A program made the position numbers and the translations under genes. Positions 21,189-28,978 of a DNA stretch of 28,978 nucleotides are shown in pieces; position 1 is the stretch's first letter, and the number at the start of each line of letters is the position of its first letter. Under the pieces are notes generated by a model that made no database searches, was not told the origin of the DNA, and saw only the letters and a list, made by a program, of their open reading frames with translations. This DNA is from Lachnospiraceae bacterium UBA7199 (lineage in GTDB: Bacteria; Bacillota; Clostridia; Lachnospirales; Lachnospiraceae), in assembly GCA_002490775.1 (NCBI GenBank), contig DKUR01000027.1, forward strand, positions 1-28,978, written 5' to 3'.

Positions 21189-23042
21189 CTATCTACCCTC
21201 ACCCTTAGACCGCATCATCTCTAAAAACTGTTTTCCGTACTTTTCAAATTTATATTCTCCCACGCCGGGAACCCTAAGCATTTCTTCTTTTGTTCCGGGC
21301 TTTAATATGCACATATGCGTCAATGTTTTGTCGGAAAACACAAGATAAGGAGGCACTTTTTCTTTCCTGGCAATCTCCATTCGAAGGGTTCTGAGCCTTT
21401 CAAACAGGCTTTTCTCTTTTTTTGAAAAGTCCATGCCGGAAGGCATTTTTTCTTTACGCCCCTTCCTGCCTGTTTTTACCTTTGCCGGATGCTCCTGCTC
21501 CTTAGCCATTTTCATGGTGATCTCAATTTCTCCGCTTAAAACCGCCTCTGATTTTTCCGTCAGCTTTAAAACTGCATATTCATCTTTGGTCAAGGCAAGA
21601 TAGCTCTTCATTAAAAGCGCATTCATAATCTGCCGCAGCTTATACACCGGCACCTCTTTAAGACTTCCGTAAAAGGAATTTTGATTCATCCGGTACCCTC
21701 GTATTTTAGCAGTATCAGCGCCATGCACCGTCTCAATGATCACATTCATCCCATACCGCTGGCAGCACTCCTTCACACATCCTATCAGCGCCTTTGCCAT
21801 TTTTGTAACATCCACAGTTTCAAACTGACTTAAGCAATTGGAACAATTTCCACAATAATTTTCTCCATATTCCCCAAAATACCGGAGAATATAATCCCGC
21901 AGGCATTCATTGGTAGAACAGTAAAAGGTCATTATGCGGAGCCTTTCCCGGTCCCGCTCCATAACCGTTTCTCTGGTCAATGGATCAAGCTCCTTATTGT
22001 CCTGATTATTTTCTATAAAAAACTGATTGGTAATCACATCCTGTCCATTATATAAAAGAATACATTCCGCAGGCTGACCGTCGCGCCCTCCCCTTCCTGC
22101 TTCCTGATAATAGGATTCCAGATTTTTAGGCATCCCATAATGGAACACAAATCTTACATTCGACTTGTCAATTCCCATGCCGAATGCGTTGGTTGCAACC
22201 ATCACAGGAGATCTGTCATAAATAAAATCTTCCTGATTCTTCTTCCTTTCCTCATCAGTAAGCCCTGCATGATATCTGGTGGCGGCAAAGCCCTCTTTTA
22301 AAAGCTTTTCGCACACCTCTTCCACCACCTTCCGGGTAAGACAGTAAATAATCCCGCTGTCACCAGGGTGGCATTCCAGATAATTTTTAACGGCCCCATA
22401 CCTGTCCTTTGGTGCCATAACGCCAAAATACAAATTTTTTCTGTCAAATCCGGTGGTAATAAGAGCCGGCGTCCGAAGCAGTAAAAGATCAATGATATCT
22501 TCCTTTACTTCCTTAGTTGCAGTTGCTGTAAAAGCGGCTATTACCGGACGTATCGGCAGTTTATCTATAAACTCCACAATTTTCAAATAACTTGGCCGGA
22601 AATCCTGTCCCCACTGTGAAACACAATGGGCCTCATCCACCGCCACCATAACAATATTGCTTTCCAATGCAAAGGCCAGAAATTCTTCCGTAAGAAGCCG
22701 CTCCGGCGCCACATAAATAATAGGATACCTCCCTTCTCTGGCATAACACAGGGCCTTCCTGTACTGTCCCGGCGTTAAAGAGCTGTTGAAATATGCCGCA
22801 TGAATCCCTGCCTGATTTAACCCTTCCACCTGATCCTTCATCAGGGAAATCAGGGGAGAAATCACCAGCGTAATCCCTTTCATCATCAGGGCCGGGATTT
22901 GATAGCATATGGATTTTCCGGCGCCTGTGGGCATGATCCCCAGCACGTCTCTTCCTTCTAAAATATTGTCTATTAAAAATTCCTGGCCTTCCCGGAAAGA
23001 ATCATAACCAAAATATTGTTTTAAAAGCTTGTATTTATCCAA
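21189..23042 (-). CDS. recQ: ATP-dependent DNA helicase RecQ
   Basis: 3'-5' DNA helicase for recombination and fork repair. Motifs in order: Q-motif region FREGQ, Walker A PTGAGKS (38-44), motif Ia ISPLISLMKDQV, DEAH at 136-139 (VDEAHCVSQWG with the aromatic-rich loop), motif V/VI ATNAFGMGIDKSNVRFV and YYQEAGRGGRDG, the RecQ zinc site (Cys at the start of CSTNEC and the CGNCSNC pair), an RQC-like region, and an HRDC domain at the C terminus (LRMEIARKEKVPPYLVFSDKTL). 617 aa is typical. The start codon is TTG at 23042 with GAGG nine bases upstream and no in-frame ATG nearby. Promoter at 23131-23160. Confidence 0.96.
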   Translation of the reverse strand: MDKYKLLKQYFGYDSFREGQEFLIDNILEGRDVLGIMPTGAGKSICYQIPALMMKGITLVISPLISLMKDQVEGLNQAGIHAAYFNSSLTPGQYRKALCYAREGRYPIIYVAPERLLTEEFLAFALESNIVMVAVDEAHCVSQWGQDFRPSYLKIVEFIDKLPIRPVIAAFTATATKEVKEDIIDLLLLRTPALITTGFDRKNLYFGVMAPKDRYGAVKNYLECHPGDSGIIYCLTRKVVEEVCEKLLKEGFAATRYHAGLTDEERKKNQEDFIYDRSPVMVATNAFGMGIDKSNVRFVFHYGMPKNLESYYQEAGRGGRDGQPAECILLYNGQDVITNQFFIENNQDNKELDPLTRETVMERDRERLRIMTFYCSTNECLRDYILRYFGEYGENYCGNCSNCLSQFETVDVTKMAKALIGCVKECCQRYGMNVIIETVHGADTAKIRGYRMNQNSFYGSLKEVPVYKLRQIMNALLMKSYLALTKDEYAVLKLTEKSEAVLSGEIEITMKMAKEQEHPAKVKTGRKGRKEKMPSGMDFSKKEKSLFERLRTLRMEIARKEKVPPYLVFSDKTLTHMCILKPGTKEEMLRVPGVGEYKFEKYGKQFLEMMRSKGEGR

Positions 23043-23130
23043 TTTTATTTTCCTCTTGTAGTTTTTGGTATTCCTACATGCTGCGTCCGCATCTTTAACA
23101 TTATTTTATGGCTGAACTGCTATGGTATTC

Positions 23131-23160
23131 ATTATAGTCCAAAAGGCAATTACATGACAA
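23131..23160 (-). promoter_or_regulatory. Promoter of recQ
   Basis: TTGTCA (23160-23155), 18-base spacer, perfect TATAAT (23136-23131) on the minus strand, about 80 bases before the recQ start. It is divergent from the HAD gene promoter. Confidence 0.7.
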
Positions 23161-23196
23161 TATTAGATTTGGTTGTTGTATGCCGCAATAAAAGCT

Positions 23197-23225
23197 TTAC
23201 TTTTTTGTGTTATTATGTCTATAAT
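23197..23225 (+). promoter_or_regulatory. Candidate promoter of the HAD hydrolase gene
   Basis: Perfect TATAAT at 23220-23225, with a poor -35 (TTACTT at 17 bases or TTTACT at 18). It lies 30 bases before the ATG at 23255, which has AAGGAGG at a normal distance. Confidence 0.5.
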
Positions 23226-23254
23226 CATGTAAGCTTTAATTAAGGAGGCAGTTT

Positions 23255-23905
23255 ATGAAAAAGGCAGTTATTTTTGATCTGGACGGGTTGCTGATCGACA
23301 GTGAAATTATTTCTTATCAGCTTTATTGCGACATTCTTGGAAAATATGGATACACTTTGACCATAGAGGAATATGCCCGTACACTCAGTGGGAAAACTGC
23401 TGTGGAAAACATGAAAAATGTAATTGCCTCTTATCAGCTTCCTTTCACTTTAGAAGAAGGACTTAGCCTTGAAGAGGGAATGGAAAAAGAATATATAAAA
23501 AAAGGCATTGCACTAAAACCCGGCGCAGAAACCCTCCTTCAATACTTAAAAGATCAGCAGATCAAGATCCTGCTTGCTTCTTCCAGTTTCAAAGAGCGGG
23601 CTGTGGGAATTCTAAAAGAAAATAAGGTAGAGCATTATTTTGATTCTATGGTATTCGGGCCGGAAGTTAACCGGGGAAAACCCTTCCCTGATATTTTCTT
23701 AAAAGCATGTGAAAAAGCCGGTGAAAGAACAGAGGACTGTCTGGTGCTGGAGGACAGCGAAGCCGGCATAGCGGCAGCATATTCTGCGGGCATTGATGTG
23801 ATCTGCATTCCTGACATGAAGCTGCCTGGAGACGAATTTAAAAGGATGGCAGTCTGTACACTGCCATCCTTAGAAGACGTAATTGGTTATTTAAAATCAC
23901 ACTGA
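23255..23905 (+). CDS. HAD superfamily hydrolase, beta-phosphoglucomutase-like
   Basis: Cytoplasmic phosphatase or phosphomutase of HAD subfamily IA. Motif I FDLDGLLIDSE has the nucleophile Asp8 and acid/base Asp10; a helical cap lies at about 16-85; motif II is LLASSS, motif III is RGKPFPDIF with the conserved Lys, and motif IV is LEDSEAGI. The DxDG(L/V)L(I/V)DSE start is shared by beta-phosphoglucomutase and small sugar-phosphate phosphatases, so the substrate is open. 216 aa, typical. Single-gene unit on the plus strand, convergent with the histidine kinase gene (19-base gap). Its last codons contain a 12-bp hairpin that probably works for the opposite strand. Confidence 0.9.
   Translation: MKKAVIFDLDGLLIDSEIISYQLYCDILGKYGYTLTIEEYARTLSGKTAVENMKNVIASYQLPFTLEEGLSLEEGMEKEYIKKGIALKPGAETLLQYLKDQQIKILLASSSFKERAVGILKENKVEHYFDSMVFGPEVNRGKPFPDIFLKACEKAGERTEDCLVLEDSEAGIAAAYSAGIDVICIPDMKLPGDEFKRMAVCTLPSLEDVIGYLKSH
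23842..23871 (-). terminator. Terminator for the histidine kinase operon, inside the HAD coding sequence
   Basis: AAGGATGGCAGT (23842-23853) pairs perfectly with 23860-23871 around a six-base loop. On the minus strand the stem is followed by TTAAATTCG after the paired T's (TTTTAAATT in all), 54 bases past the kinase stop. The gap between the convergent genes (23906-23924) holds no terminator itself. Confidence 0.65.
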
Positions 23906-23924
23906 TTCCCTTAACACTTCTTTT

Positions 23925-26258
23925 CTACCACTCAATCTTTACCTTAAAAAGATCTCCGTCAATTTCTACCTTCATCTTTCCGCCCTGTGCCTCCACAAAG
24001 CTCCTTGCAATAGCAAGGCCAAGCCCGCTTCCTTCCGTATTTCTGGAACTGTCCCCCCGCACAAACCGCTCTGTCAGATCTTCTGCCGGGATGTTCAGCT
24101 CTGCTGCCGACATATTTTTTAGCTCAATCCCAATTCCACTCTCTGTCTTTTCGCCCCTTACATACACTCTGGTATGGGGCATGGCATATTTAATAATATT
24201 CACATAAAGATTTTCAAATATTCTGTATGTTTTCTGACTGTCCAGCTTAAGGATGATTTTTTCCTCCGGCATCTGAAACCGGAAAACCAAATCTGCTGCT
24301 TCCGCTTTGTCCTCATACTCTAAATACACCTGACGAATCAGATTGCAGATATCCACATCCACAAGGTTTAAAGTAATGTTTCCGCTGGTAGCTTTACTCA
24401 CCTCAAATAAATCCTCTATGAGAAATTTTAATCTGGCGGACTTCTTTTTCAGCACATCCAAATATTCTGTTCTCTGCTCTGGTGTAATGTTTTCATCCTC
24501 AAGCAGTTCAATATAAGTGGTGATTGCTGTAAGAGGTGTTTTTAAATCATGAGATACATTTGTAATCAGTTCCGTTTTCATTTTCTGACTTTTTACCTCC
24601 TCTTCCACTGCTACCTTAAATCCATCCTGAATCTTGGAAAGTTCCTCCTTATAAGATTCGAATATTCCCCAATCGTCATCAAGCTGTGTCTGTAAGTTGC
24701 CATTTGCAATAGACCGGGTAGCGTCAAACAAGTTATGATACTGCTCCTGAATTTTCTGTATATACTTTTTCATGCAGAAGTACAAGATAATACTGTAAAC
24801 AAAAAGCGCCATCCAGCCAAACACCCACATACAGCAGACTGCTGCAAGGAGAAAGAAATTAATCACCACAAGCTTTCGTATCGTTCTGGTTGCCTTTTCC
24901 CCTAAATCCACATGGAGAATTTCATTTTTAAAATTATCCACATTTTTTTTACAGAAATGCTTCATTCTGACTCCAATTTTATAAATAAGGCTTCTCTCCT
25001 TTAAAAAGGCTCTGATTCCTATCTCAAACAATTCTCCAAAAGAAGTAGCCAGATAATACCATACTGCAAATAACAGAAAAAGAATTCCCAAATTGATGCT
25101 GCCAGTCAGGGCAGGATACAGTGCTTTTGGAAGCCATGTCAGATTTGAATATGCCTCATCAAACCGTCCCCGGTTGGTAAAATTTACAAGTGTAGGAATA
25201 TTTTCGCTGATCCCTATCATCATAAAGATGGCAATCACAACCACCTCCACATGAAGCTTTACTCCGCTGAGCCTATGCAGACAATAATTTTTCACCCGTA
25301 TCATAAGAATAGCAAGTACTGCAAGCACACTGCCGAAAATAAACATTACATCAACCGTACCTGCCCTATAATAAGCATACCATTCCTCATAACCTCTGCC
25401 TGACACCAAAGATGTATTTCCGGTTAAAAGCTTTTCCTGCTGCTGATTGGTAAGGGCAAAAATACAGGTAATATTTTTCGGCATACTGGATACAGTAATT
25501 TTTTCTTTTCCTATATTGCCGCTGTTATCATGAAAATAAATACTCCCATCTGAATAGATATCCCCATACTCATAAGAAACGCCATTCCAAAACGAAGACC
25601 ATAAAAAATTACTTTTTAAATTAAGCTGTACGCTCTTTAACAGTTCCTCAGCATTTTTCCCTTTTACCGCAACTCTCTCTATATTTCCAGCGCTTCCATA
25701 GGATACTCTGATATAATAAACATAATCAGAACTAATATCTTCACCTGCCTTATCTGTTCCCAGATTTTCAATTTCTTTCCCTGTATTTTTAATGATTTTG
25801 CCTGTTGCATGATCAATCACACAATAATCCATCTCTCTGGTAATTCCGCCCAGCACGTCACTCTGCCAGCCAAGAAGGATATTGTTGATCCGCTCCCGGC
25901 ACATCTGCTTCCAGCTCTCCGCATTGGCATACGAACCTACAATAAATTCGCTTCCATCATAAATTTCCTCATTTTCCCCATTTATTCCTTTCAGAAGTTC
26001 TTCTTCTGCCTGTAAGTACAAATCTGCGTACTCCAGCGTATCTCCCGTGGCTGCCTCCGTTACATCCTTATAGAGCACGCAGCTTCCCTGATAAAGCTTA
26101 AAAAGAAAATTTGAAGTGCTGAAAACATCTATATCATATTCCGCCGCCTGCCTTTCGAAAAAAGGATACATGGAAAAATATCCTACTGATGCAGCCAAAA
26201 TGAGAATAAATGCTATAATAAAACTAAACTTCTTACTGCTTGTCGATTTTGTATCCAA
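23925..26258 (-). CDS. Large membrane sensor histidine kinase
   Basis: 777 aa. One membrane helix at about 10-30, a large extracytoplasmic domain (31-300), then a cluster of about five to six helices (about 302-500, including FIFGSVLAVLAILMI, VVVIAIFMMIGI, ILFLLFAVWYYL and a long hydrophobic pair near 465-500), a HAMP-like linker, HisKA with NVSHDLKTPL (His about 570) and an HATPase with ERFVRGD and GSGLGLAIA. The N box is NLYVNIIKYAM, close to usual. The start is TTG at 26258, with AGGTGG about ten bases upstream, inside the end of the regulator gene (26-base overlap), so the pair is translationally linked. The signal is unknown; the operon partners suggest the cell envelope. Confidence 0.92.
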   Translation of the reverse strand: MDTKSTSSKKFSFIIAFILILAASVGYFSMYPFFERQAAEYDIDVFSTSNFLFKLYQGSCVLYKDVTEAATGDTLEYADLYLQAEEELLKGINGENEEIYDGSEFIVGSYANAESWKQMCRERINNILLGWQSDVLGGITREMDYCVIDHATGKIIKNTGKEIENLGTDKAGEDISSDYVYYIRVSYGSAGNIERVAVKGKNAEELLKSVQLNLKSNFLWSSFWNGVSYEYGDIYSDGSIYFHDNSGNIGKEKITVSSMPKNITCIFALTNQQQEKLLTGNTSLVSGRGYEEWYAYYRAGTVDVMFIFGSVLAVLAILMIRVKNYCLHRLSGVKLHVEVVVIAIFMMIGISENIPTLVNFTNRGRFDEAYSNLTWLPKALYPALTGSINLGILFLLFAVWYYLATSFGELFEIGIRAFLKERSLIYKIGVRMKHFCKKNVDNFKNEILHVDLGEKATRTIRKLVVINFFLLAAVCCMWVFGWMALFVYSIILYFCMKKYIQKIQEQYHNLFDATRSIANGNLQTQLDDDWGIFESYKEELSKIQDGFKVAVEEEVKSQKMKTELITNVSHDLKTPLTAITTYIELLEDENITPEQRTEYLDVLKKKSARLKFLIEDLFEVSKATSGNITLNLVDVDICNLIRQVYLEYEDKAEAADLVFRFQMPEEKIILKLDSQKTYRIFENLYVNIIKYAMPHTRVYVRGEKTESGIGIELKNMSAAELNIPAEDLTERFVRGDSSRNTEGSGLGLAIARSFVEAQGGKMKVEIDGDLFKVKIEW

Positions 26259-26940
26259 CGCCCCACACCACCTTTAAATATTTTGGTTCCTTCGGATTGA
26301 TCTCTATTTTCTCCCGGATTTTTCTTACATGTACCATGATTGTATCTGTATTGATCGCCTGTTCATTCCATACCCGCTCATAAATCTCCTCCGCCGAAAA
26401 TACCCTGCCCGGATTTTTCATCAGCAGCATAAGTATTTTAAACTCTAAAGGCGTCAGCTTCACCGGTTTTCCATCTACAAAAACCTCCACTGTTTCCTCA
26501 TTTAATTCCAGTCCTCCAATGGTATACACTTTATCATTGGATGTCTTTTCTCCCAATGCCTGTAGAAATTTTTCATAGCGCCTTAAATGGGAATTCACCC
26601 TTGCAAGCAGCTCCATTGTGGTAAAGGGCTTGGTTACATAATCGTCAGCCCCCATGTTAAGCCCCATGATTTTATCCACTTCCTCGGATTTTGCAGAAAG
26701 CATGATCACAGGAAATTCATAACCTTTTTCCCTAGTCTTCATCATCATCGTGATTCCATCCATCCTTGGCATCATTACATCCACAATTGCCAAATGAATT
26801 TCTTCTTTCTCTATTTTTTCAAGCCCTTCCACACCGTCAGATGCCTGAAACACAACATATCCCTGATTTTTTAAATAAATTTCAATTCCCTCACGAATTT
26901 CTTTGTCATCCTCAACAATTAAAATATGATATGCTTCCAT
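26233..26940 (-). CDS. OmpR/VanR-family response regulator
   Basis: Receiver domain 1-120 with Asp11/Asp12, phospho-acceptor Asp54 (AIVDVMMPRMDG) and Lys104 (YVTKPFT), followed by a winged-helix Trans_reg_C domain (about 140-235: LTPLEFKILMLLMKNPGRVFSAEEIYERVWN, VHVRKIREKIE, VWGVGYKI). 235 aa. The ATG at 26940 is used because it begins the receiver fold; GGGGG is 11 bases upstream, and an in-frame TTG seven codons earlier is an alternative. Overlaps and precedes the histidine kinase, its obvious partner. Third in the dedA-glycosyltransferase-regulator-kinase operon, so it may control envelope genes including its own operon. Confidence 0.94.
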   Translation of the reverse strand: MEAYHILIVEDDKEIREGIEIYLKNQGYVVFQASDGVEGLEKIEKEEIHLAIVDVMMPRMDGITMMMKTREKGYEFPVIMLSAKSEEVDKIMGLNMGADDYVTKPFTTMELLARVNSHLRRYEKFLQALGEKTSNDKVYTIGGLELNEETVEVFVDGKPVKLTPLEFKILMLLMKNPGRVFSAEEIYERVWNEQAINTDTIMVHVRKIREKIEINPKEPKYLKVVWGVGYKIDKQ

Positions 26941-26977
26941 AATGATCCGTGCCCCCTTCAAAGTCTAACCGTTTCTT

Positions 26978-28177
26978 TCATCCTGAGTATACCATATCTT
27001 TCCCCTGATTCCTATTGCCATGCCTGATACGGTCTTTTTCCCTTCTGTTCCAGATTGCCTGCAGATAAGTCTTTACTGCATCCTGCGTAACTTTCTCGCA
27101 GCTATAATTTAGTGCTGTTTCACATGCTCCCTGCCGCAAAAGATCTATCTCCTTTTTTTCCAGAATATCCATGATCTTATTGCTGAATTCTTCTACCGAC
27201 ACTTCTGTCATATATCCATTTTTTCCGTTAACCACCACGTCTTCCGTTCCTGTCGCATGAAGGGCAACCACAGGCGTGCCAACAGCCATTGACTCAAGAA
27301 GTACGATCCCCTGGGTTTCCGATAAGGAAGAAAATAAAAACAAATCTGAGGCATGGCAGTAATTTTTAATTTCCGAGTTAGGTACTTTGCCCACAAAAAG
27401 AACTTCCTCTCCAATACCATATAAGACAGCCCTCTTTTCCAGTTCCTTCCGCAGTGGTCCATCGCCGATTAGTGCCAGCTTAAAATCACTTCCACATTCT
27501 TCCTTGCGGATCTTCATACTGCGAAGTAAAAAGTCGAGATTTTTTTCCTTGGCTAGTCTTGCAACCGTGCAGAAAAGATATTTTTTATCTCCTGCCAGTC
27601 TCTCCCTTATTTGCTCTGCCTTTTCCTTGTCCGGATAAAAGCTTTCCTCTGGCAGCCCTGTGGGCAATACCTTCACCTCTGTCCCAGATTGTATTCTATC
27701 CAGATAATTTTTCATAAGAGGCGTAGGCGCTATCACCATGTCACAATGCCTTGTATATCCTCTTACATAAGCCGGCATCACTTTTTTCAGCCCCGCCAGC
27801 CCCACATAATGCAGATACTGCTCATATCTTGTATGATAAGTAAATACCAGCGGCACATGATATTTCCAGGAAAGATAAGCAGCAGTCCGCCCAATCATCA
27901 TAGGATGATGTACATGGATCACATCAAAGTTCCCTTCCTTAAACCTGCGTTCTATCTCAAAATCCAAACTGTTAGGTACAGATGCTCCTCCTGCTACCCC
28001 TCTGAGAAATGCACCATATCTTACCACATCCGGCTCCCACTTTTGACCATCATAGTCAGGTGCAAACACCACCACCTGATGCCCCTGCCTGCGCAGCCCT
28101 TCTGATAATCGTTCTATGGAAATCGGCACCCCCGCAACAAATGGCTTGTAATTGTTTGTCATCATTGCAATTTTCAT
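26978..28177 (-). CDS. Glycosyltransferase family 4
   Basis: GT-B fold retaining glycosyltransferase. The N-terminal acceptor half begins MKIAMMTNNYKPFVAGVPISIERLSEGLRRQGHQV, and has HVHHPMMIGRTA. The C-terminal donor half has KYLFCTVARLAKEKNLDFLLRS, LIGDGPLRKELE and the EX7E-type site in SLSETQGIVLLESMAVGTPVVA, which binds the nucleotide sugar. This pattern resembles diacylglycerol glucosyltransferases that make glycolipid anchors, but a polysaccharide role is possible. 399 aa, no membrane helix, probably peripheral to the membrane. The ATG at 28177 has AAAGGAG seven bases upstream; a GTG two codons earlier is too close. It follows dedA by 31 bases, so a lipid-linked function is attractive. 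Confidence 0.9.
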   Translation of the reverse strand: MKIAMMTNNYKPFVAGVPISIERLSEGLRRQGHQVVVFAPDYDGQKWEPDVVRYGAFLRGVAGGASVPNSLDFEIERRFKEGNFDVIHVHHPMMIGRTAAYLSWKYHVPLVFTYHTRYEQYLHYVGLAGLKKVMPAYVRGYTRHCDMVIAPTPLMKNYLDRIQSGTEVKVLPTGLPEESFYPDKEKAEQIRERLAGDKKYLFCTVARLAKEKNLDFLLRSMKIRKEECGSDFKLALIGDGPLRKELEKRAVLYGIGEEVLFVGKVPNSEIKNYCHASDLFLFSSLSETQGIVLLESMAVGTPVVALHATGTEDVVVNGKNGYMTEVSVEEFSNKIMDILEKKEIDLLRQGACETALNYSCEKVTQDAVKTYLQAIWNRREKDRIRHGNRNQGKDMVYSG

Positions 28178-28208
28178 ACTCACGCTCCTTTCTGCCTGAC
28201 TTTCCTGC

Positions 28209-28718
28209 CTATGCCAGATAGCTTAAAACTGCATCCCCAAGGAAATATCCTGCTCCCACAAAAAACAAATTCCAGACGAAAATTCCCAGGGTTGAGCTTA
28301 CGGTATACCTGGCCAGATTCATTTTTGAAACTCCTGCCGGTATGGAAACAATGGTCCGCACCATAGGAATTAGTTTACTGCAGAAAATTCCTACACTTCC
28401 TTTTTTCCGTATCCACTCCAGTTTTTCCTCTATCACCGGCCTCTGTTTGGGAAACTTATTCAGATATTTCTGTAAAAACAATTCTCCGCCTTTGTAACCC
28501 AGGTAATATAAAATAAGGCTTCCTGCCAAACCTGCTGCTATTGTTATGAGAAGCGCCGGTATGAACTTGATATTTCCTCTTGCCGCCCATACCCCTGCCA
28601 AAGGCATGATGACGCCCGCCGGAAATCCCGGCAGATTCAAATATTCCAGAAATACAATTACAAAAATAGCAATTCCTCCATACCTGGCAAAGTACTGCAT
28701 GATCACATCCATTGTCAT
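28209..28718 (-). CDS. DedA family (SNARE-associated/VTT domain) membrane protein
   Basis: Polytopic membrane protein; recent work on the family points to lipid carrier (undecaprenyl phosphate) or phospholipid flipping. 169 aa, with hydrophobic segments at about 13-33, 40-80 and 130-165. Family marks: FLEYLNLPGFPAGVIMPLAG near the N terminus, GSLILYYLGYKGG, and FCSKLIPMVRTIVSIPAGVSKMN, which includes the conserved (F/L)xR(F/T)(I/V)P...AG pattern. The ATG at 28718 has AGGAAG nine bases upstream; upstream in-frame starts lie in a hairpin-rich leader. First gene of the four-gene envelope operon. Confidence 0.92.
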   Translation of the reverse strand: MTMDVIMQYFARYGGIAIFVIVFLEYLNLPGFPAGVIMPLAGVWAARGNIKFIPALLITIAAGLAGSLILYYLGYKGGELFLQKYLNKFPKQRPVIEEKLEWIRKKGSVGIFCSKLIPMVRTIVSIPAGVSKMNLARYTVSSTLGIFVWNLFFVGAGYFLGDAVLSYLA

Positions 28719-28749
28719 TTTAATACACTTCCTTTCTGATTCGTTTTGC

Positions 28750-28780
28750 CTACAGGAATCTGCCGGCATGTTTCCTGTAG
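28750..28780. promoter_or_regulatory. Hairpin in the dedA leader
   Basis: CTACAGGAA (28750-28758) pairs perfectly with TTCCTGTAG (28772-28780). The loop holds the palindrome TGCCGGCA. It lies about 30 bases before the dedA ATG; on the minus strand the bases after the stem (GCAAAACG) are not a U-tract, so it is not a terminator. Possible protein or RNA regulatory site. Confidence 0.55.
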
Positions 28781-28978
28781 AAAGCAAATACCGGCACAAG
28801 CTTTGTTACCCTTATAACGAATCATAAGAAAAGATTACTTCACAAACCTAAATAACTTCATGGGTGTTTTCTTAAGAACTTCTAAATTTTTTATAAGAAA
28901 ATTTGAATTAGAATTGGAGATTTTTATATATACTTTTCATTTTCTTGTTTCTGGATTCATGGACGTATATACTAGAAA
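28781..28978. other. AT-rich region upstream of dedA, no gene seen
   Basis: The last 198 bases are AT-rich, without a supported open frame. TACCGGCA at 28789-28796 echoes the loop of the leader hairpin. A TATAAG at 28815-28820 region on the minus strand and several AT-rich boxes could be promoter parts, but I cannot pick a convincing -35/-10 pair. Confidence 0.5.

Overview
The window reads as a stretch of chromosome from a low-GC, Gram-positive anaerobe of the class Clostridia, most likely family Lachnospiraceae. The support is: strong AGGAGG-type ribosome binding sites, several TTG/GTG starts, sigma-A-like promoters, LL-diaminopimelate aminotransferase (dapL) beside dapF, and proteins I associate with this family (DUF5685, DUF5684, DUF1700, PAS/GAF/GGDEF proteins, a PepSY lipoprotein, an ECF sigma / alanine-rich anti-sigma pair). 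The species cannot be named from the sequence. Almost everything is on the minus strand; only a tRNA end, one decayed-looking small gene, a DUF5684 membrane protein and a HAD hydrolase are on the plus strand. I see no prophage, CRISPR array, insertion sequence with a transposase, or obvious defence island.

Layout: 1-32 end of a tRNA. 181-3562 a four-gene operon (THUMP methyltransferase, degenerate amidase, RdgB, YfcE-type phosphoesterase). 3632-4100 a 48-aa Asn/Gln/Ser-rich small gene, its terminator, GTAC-type inverted repeats and an orphan plus-strand promoter. 4108-4814 a DUF1700 protein and an unknown protein. 4864-7718 cardiolipin synthase, pyridoxamine kinase and MscL. 7778-8317 tRNA-Arg(ACG) with promoter and terminator, a 3x21-bp tandem repeat fused to its 3' end, and a ~274-bp imperfect palindrome. 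8336-10331 a J-domain protein / DUF5685 / zinc-ribbon operon with an attenuator-like hairpin in the leader. 10467-10747 a GC-rich structured block and a 37-aa membrane microprotein. 10853-11998 nagA. 12158-12532 a small plus-strand gene lacking a normal start, followed by nested inverted repeats.

12545-15407 is a regulatory cluster: LytTR response regulator, PAS-GAF-GGDEF diguanylate cyclase and a PepSY lipoprotein. A perfect 15-bp direct repeat with 21-bp period lies between the first two genes, a geometry expected of a LytTR binding site. 15551-15934 DUF5684 protein. 15980-17297 ECF sigma/anti-sigma. 17364-19453 dapF-dapL (lysine and peptidoglycan precursor synthesis). 19609-23042 recQ and an extracytoplasmic transglutaminase-like protein. 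23255-23905 HAD hydrolase. 23925-28718 an envelope operon: DedA protein, GT4 glycosyltransferase, VanR-like regulator and a multi-membrane-span histidine kinase, whose probable terminator is embedded in the coding sequence of the convergent HAD gene.

Most of the genes are ordinary housekeeping or envelope genes. The least explained parts are the large palindrome and repeats around tRNA-Arg, the two well-signalled microproteins, the amidase domain that has lost its zinc ligands, the LytTR/diguanylate cyclase operator candidate, and the J-domain/DUF5685/zinc-ribbon operon. All family assignments are by eye from motifs; no database search was run.
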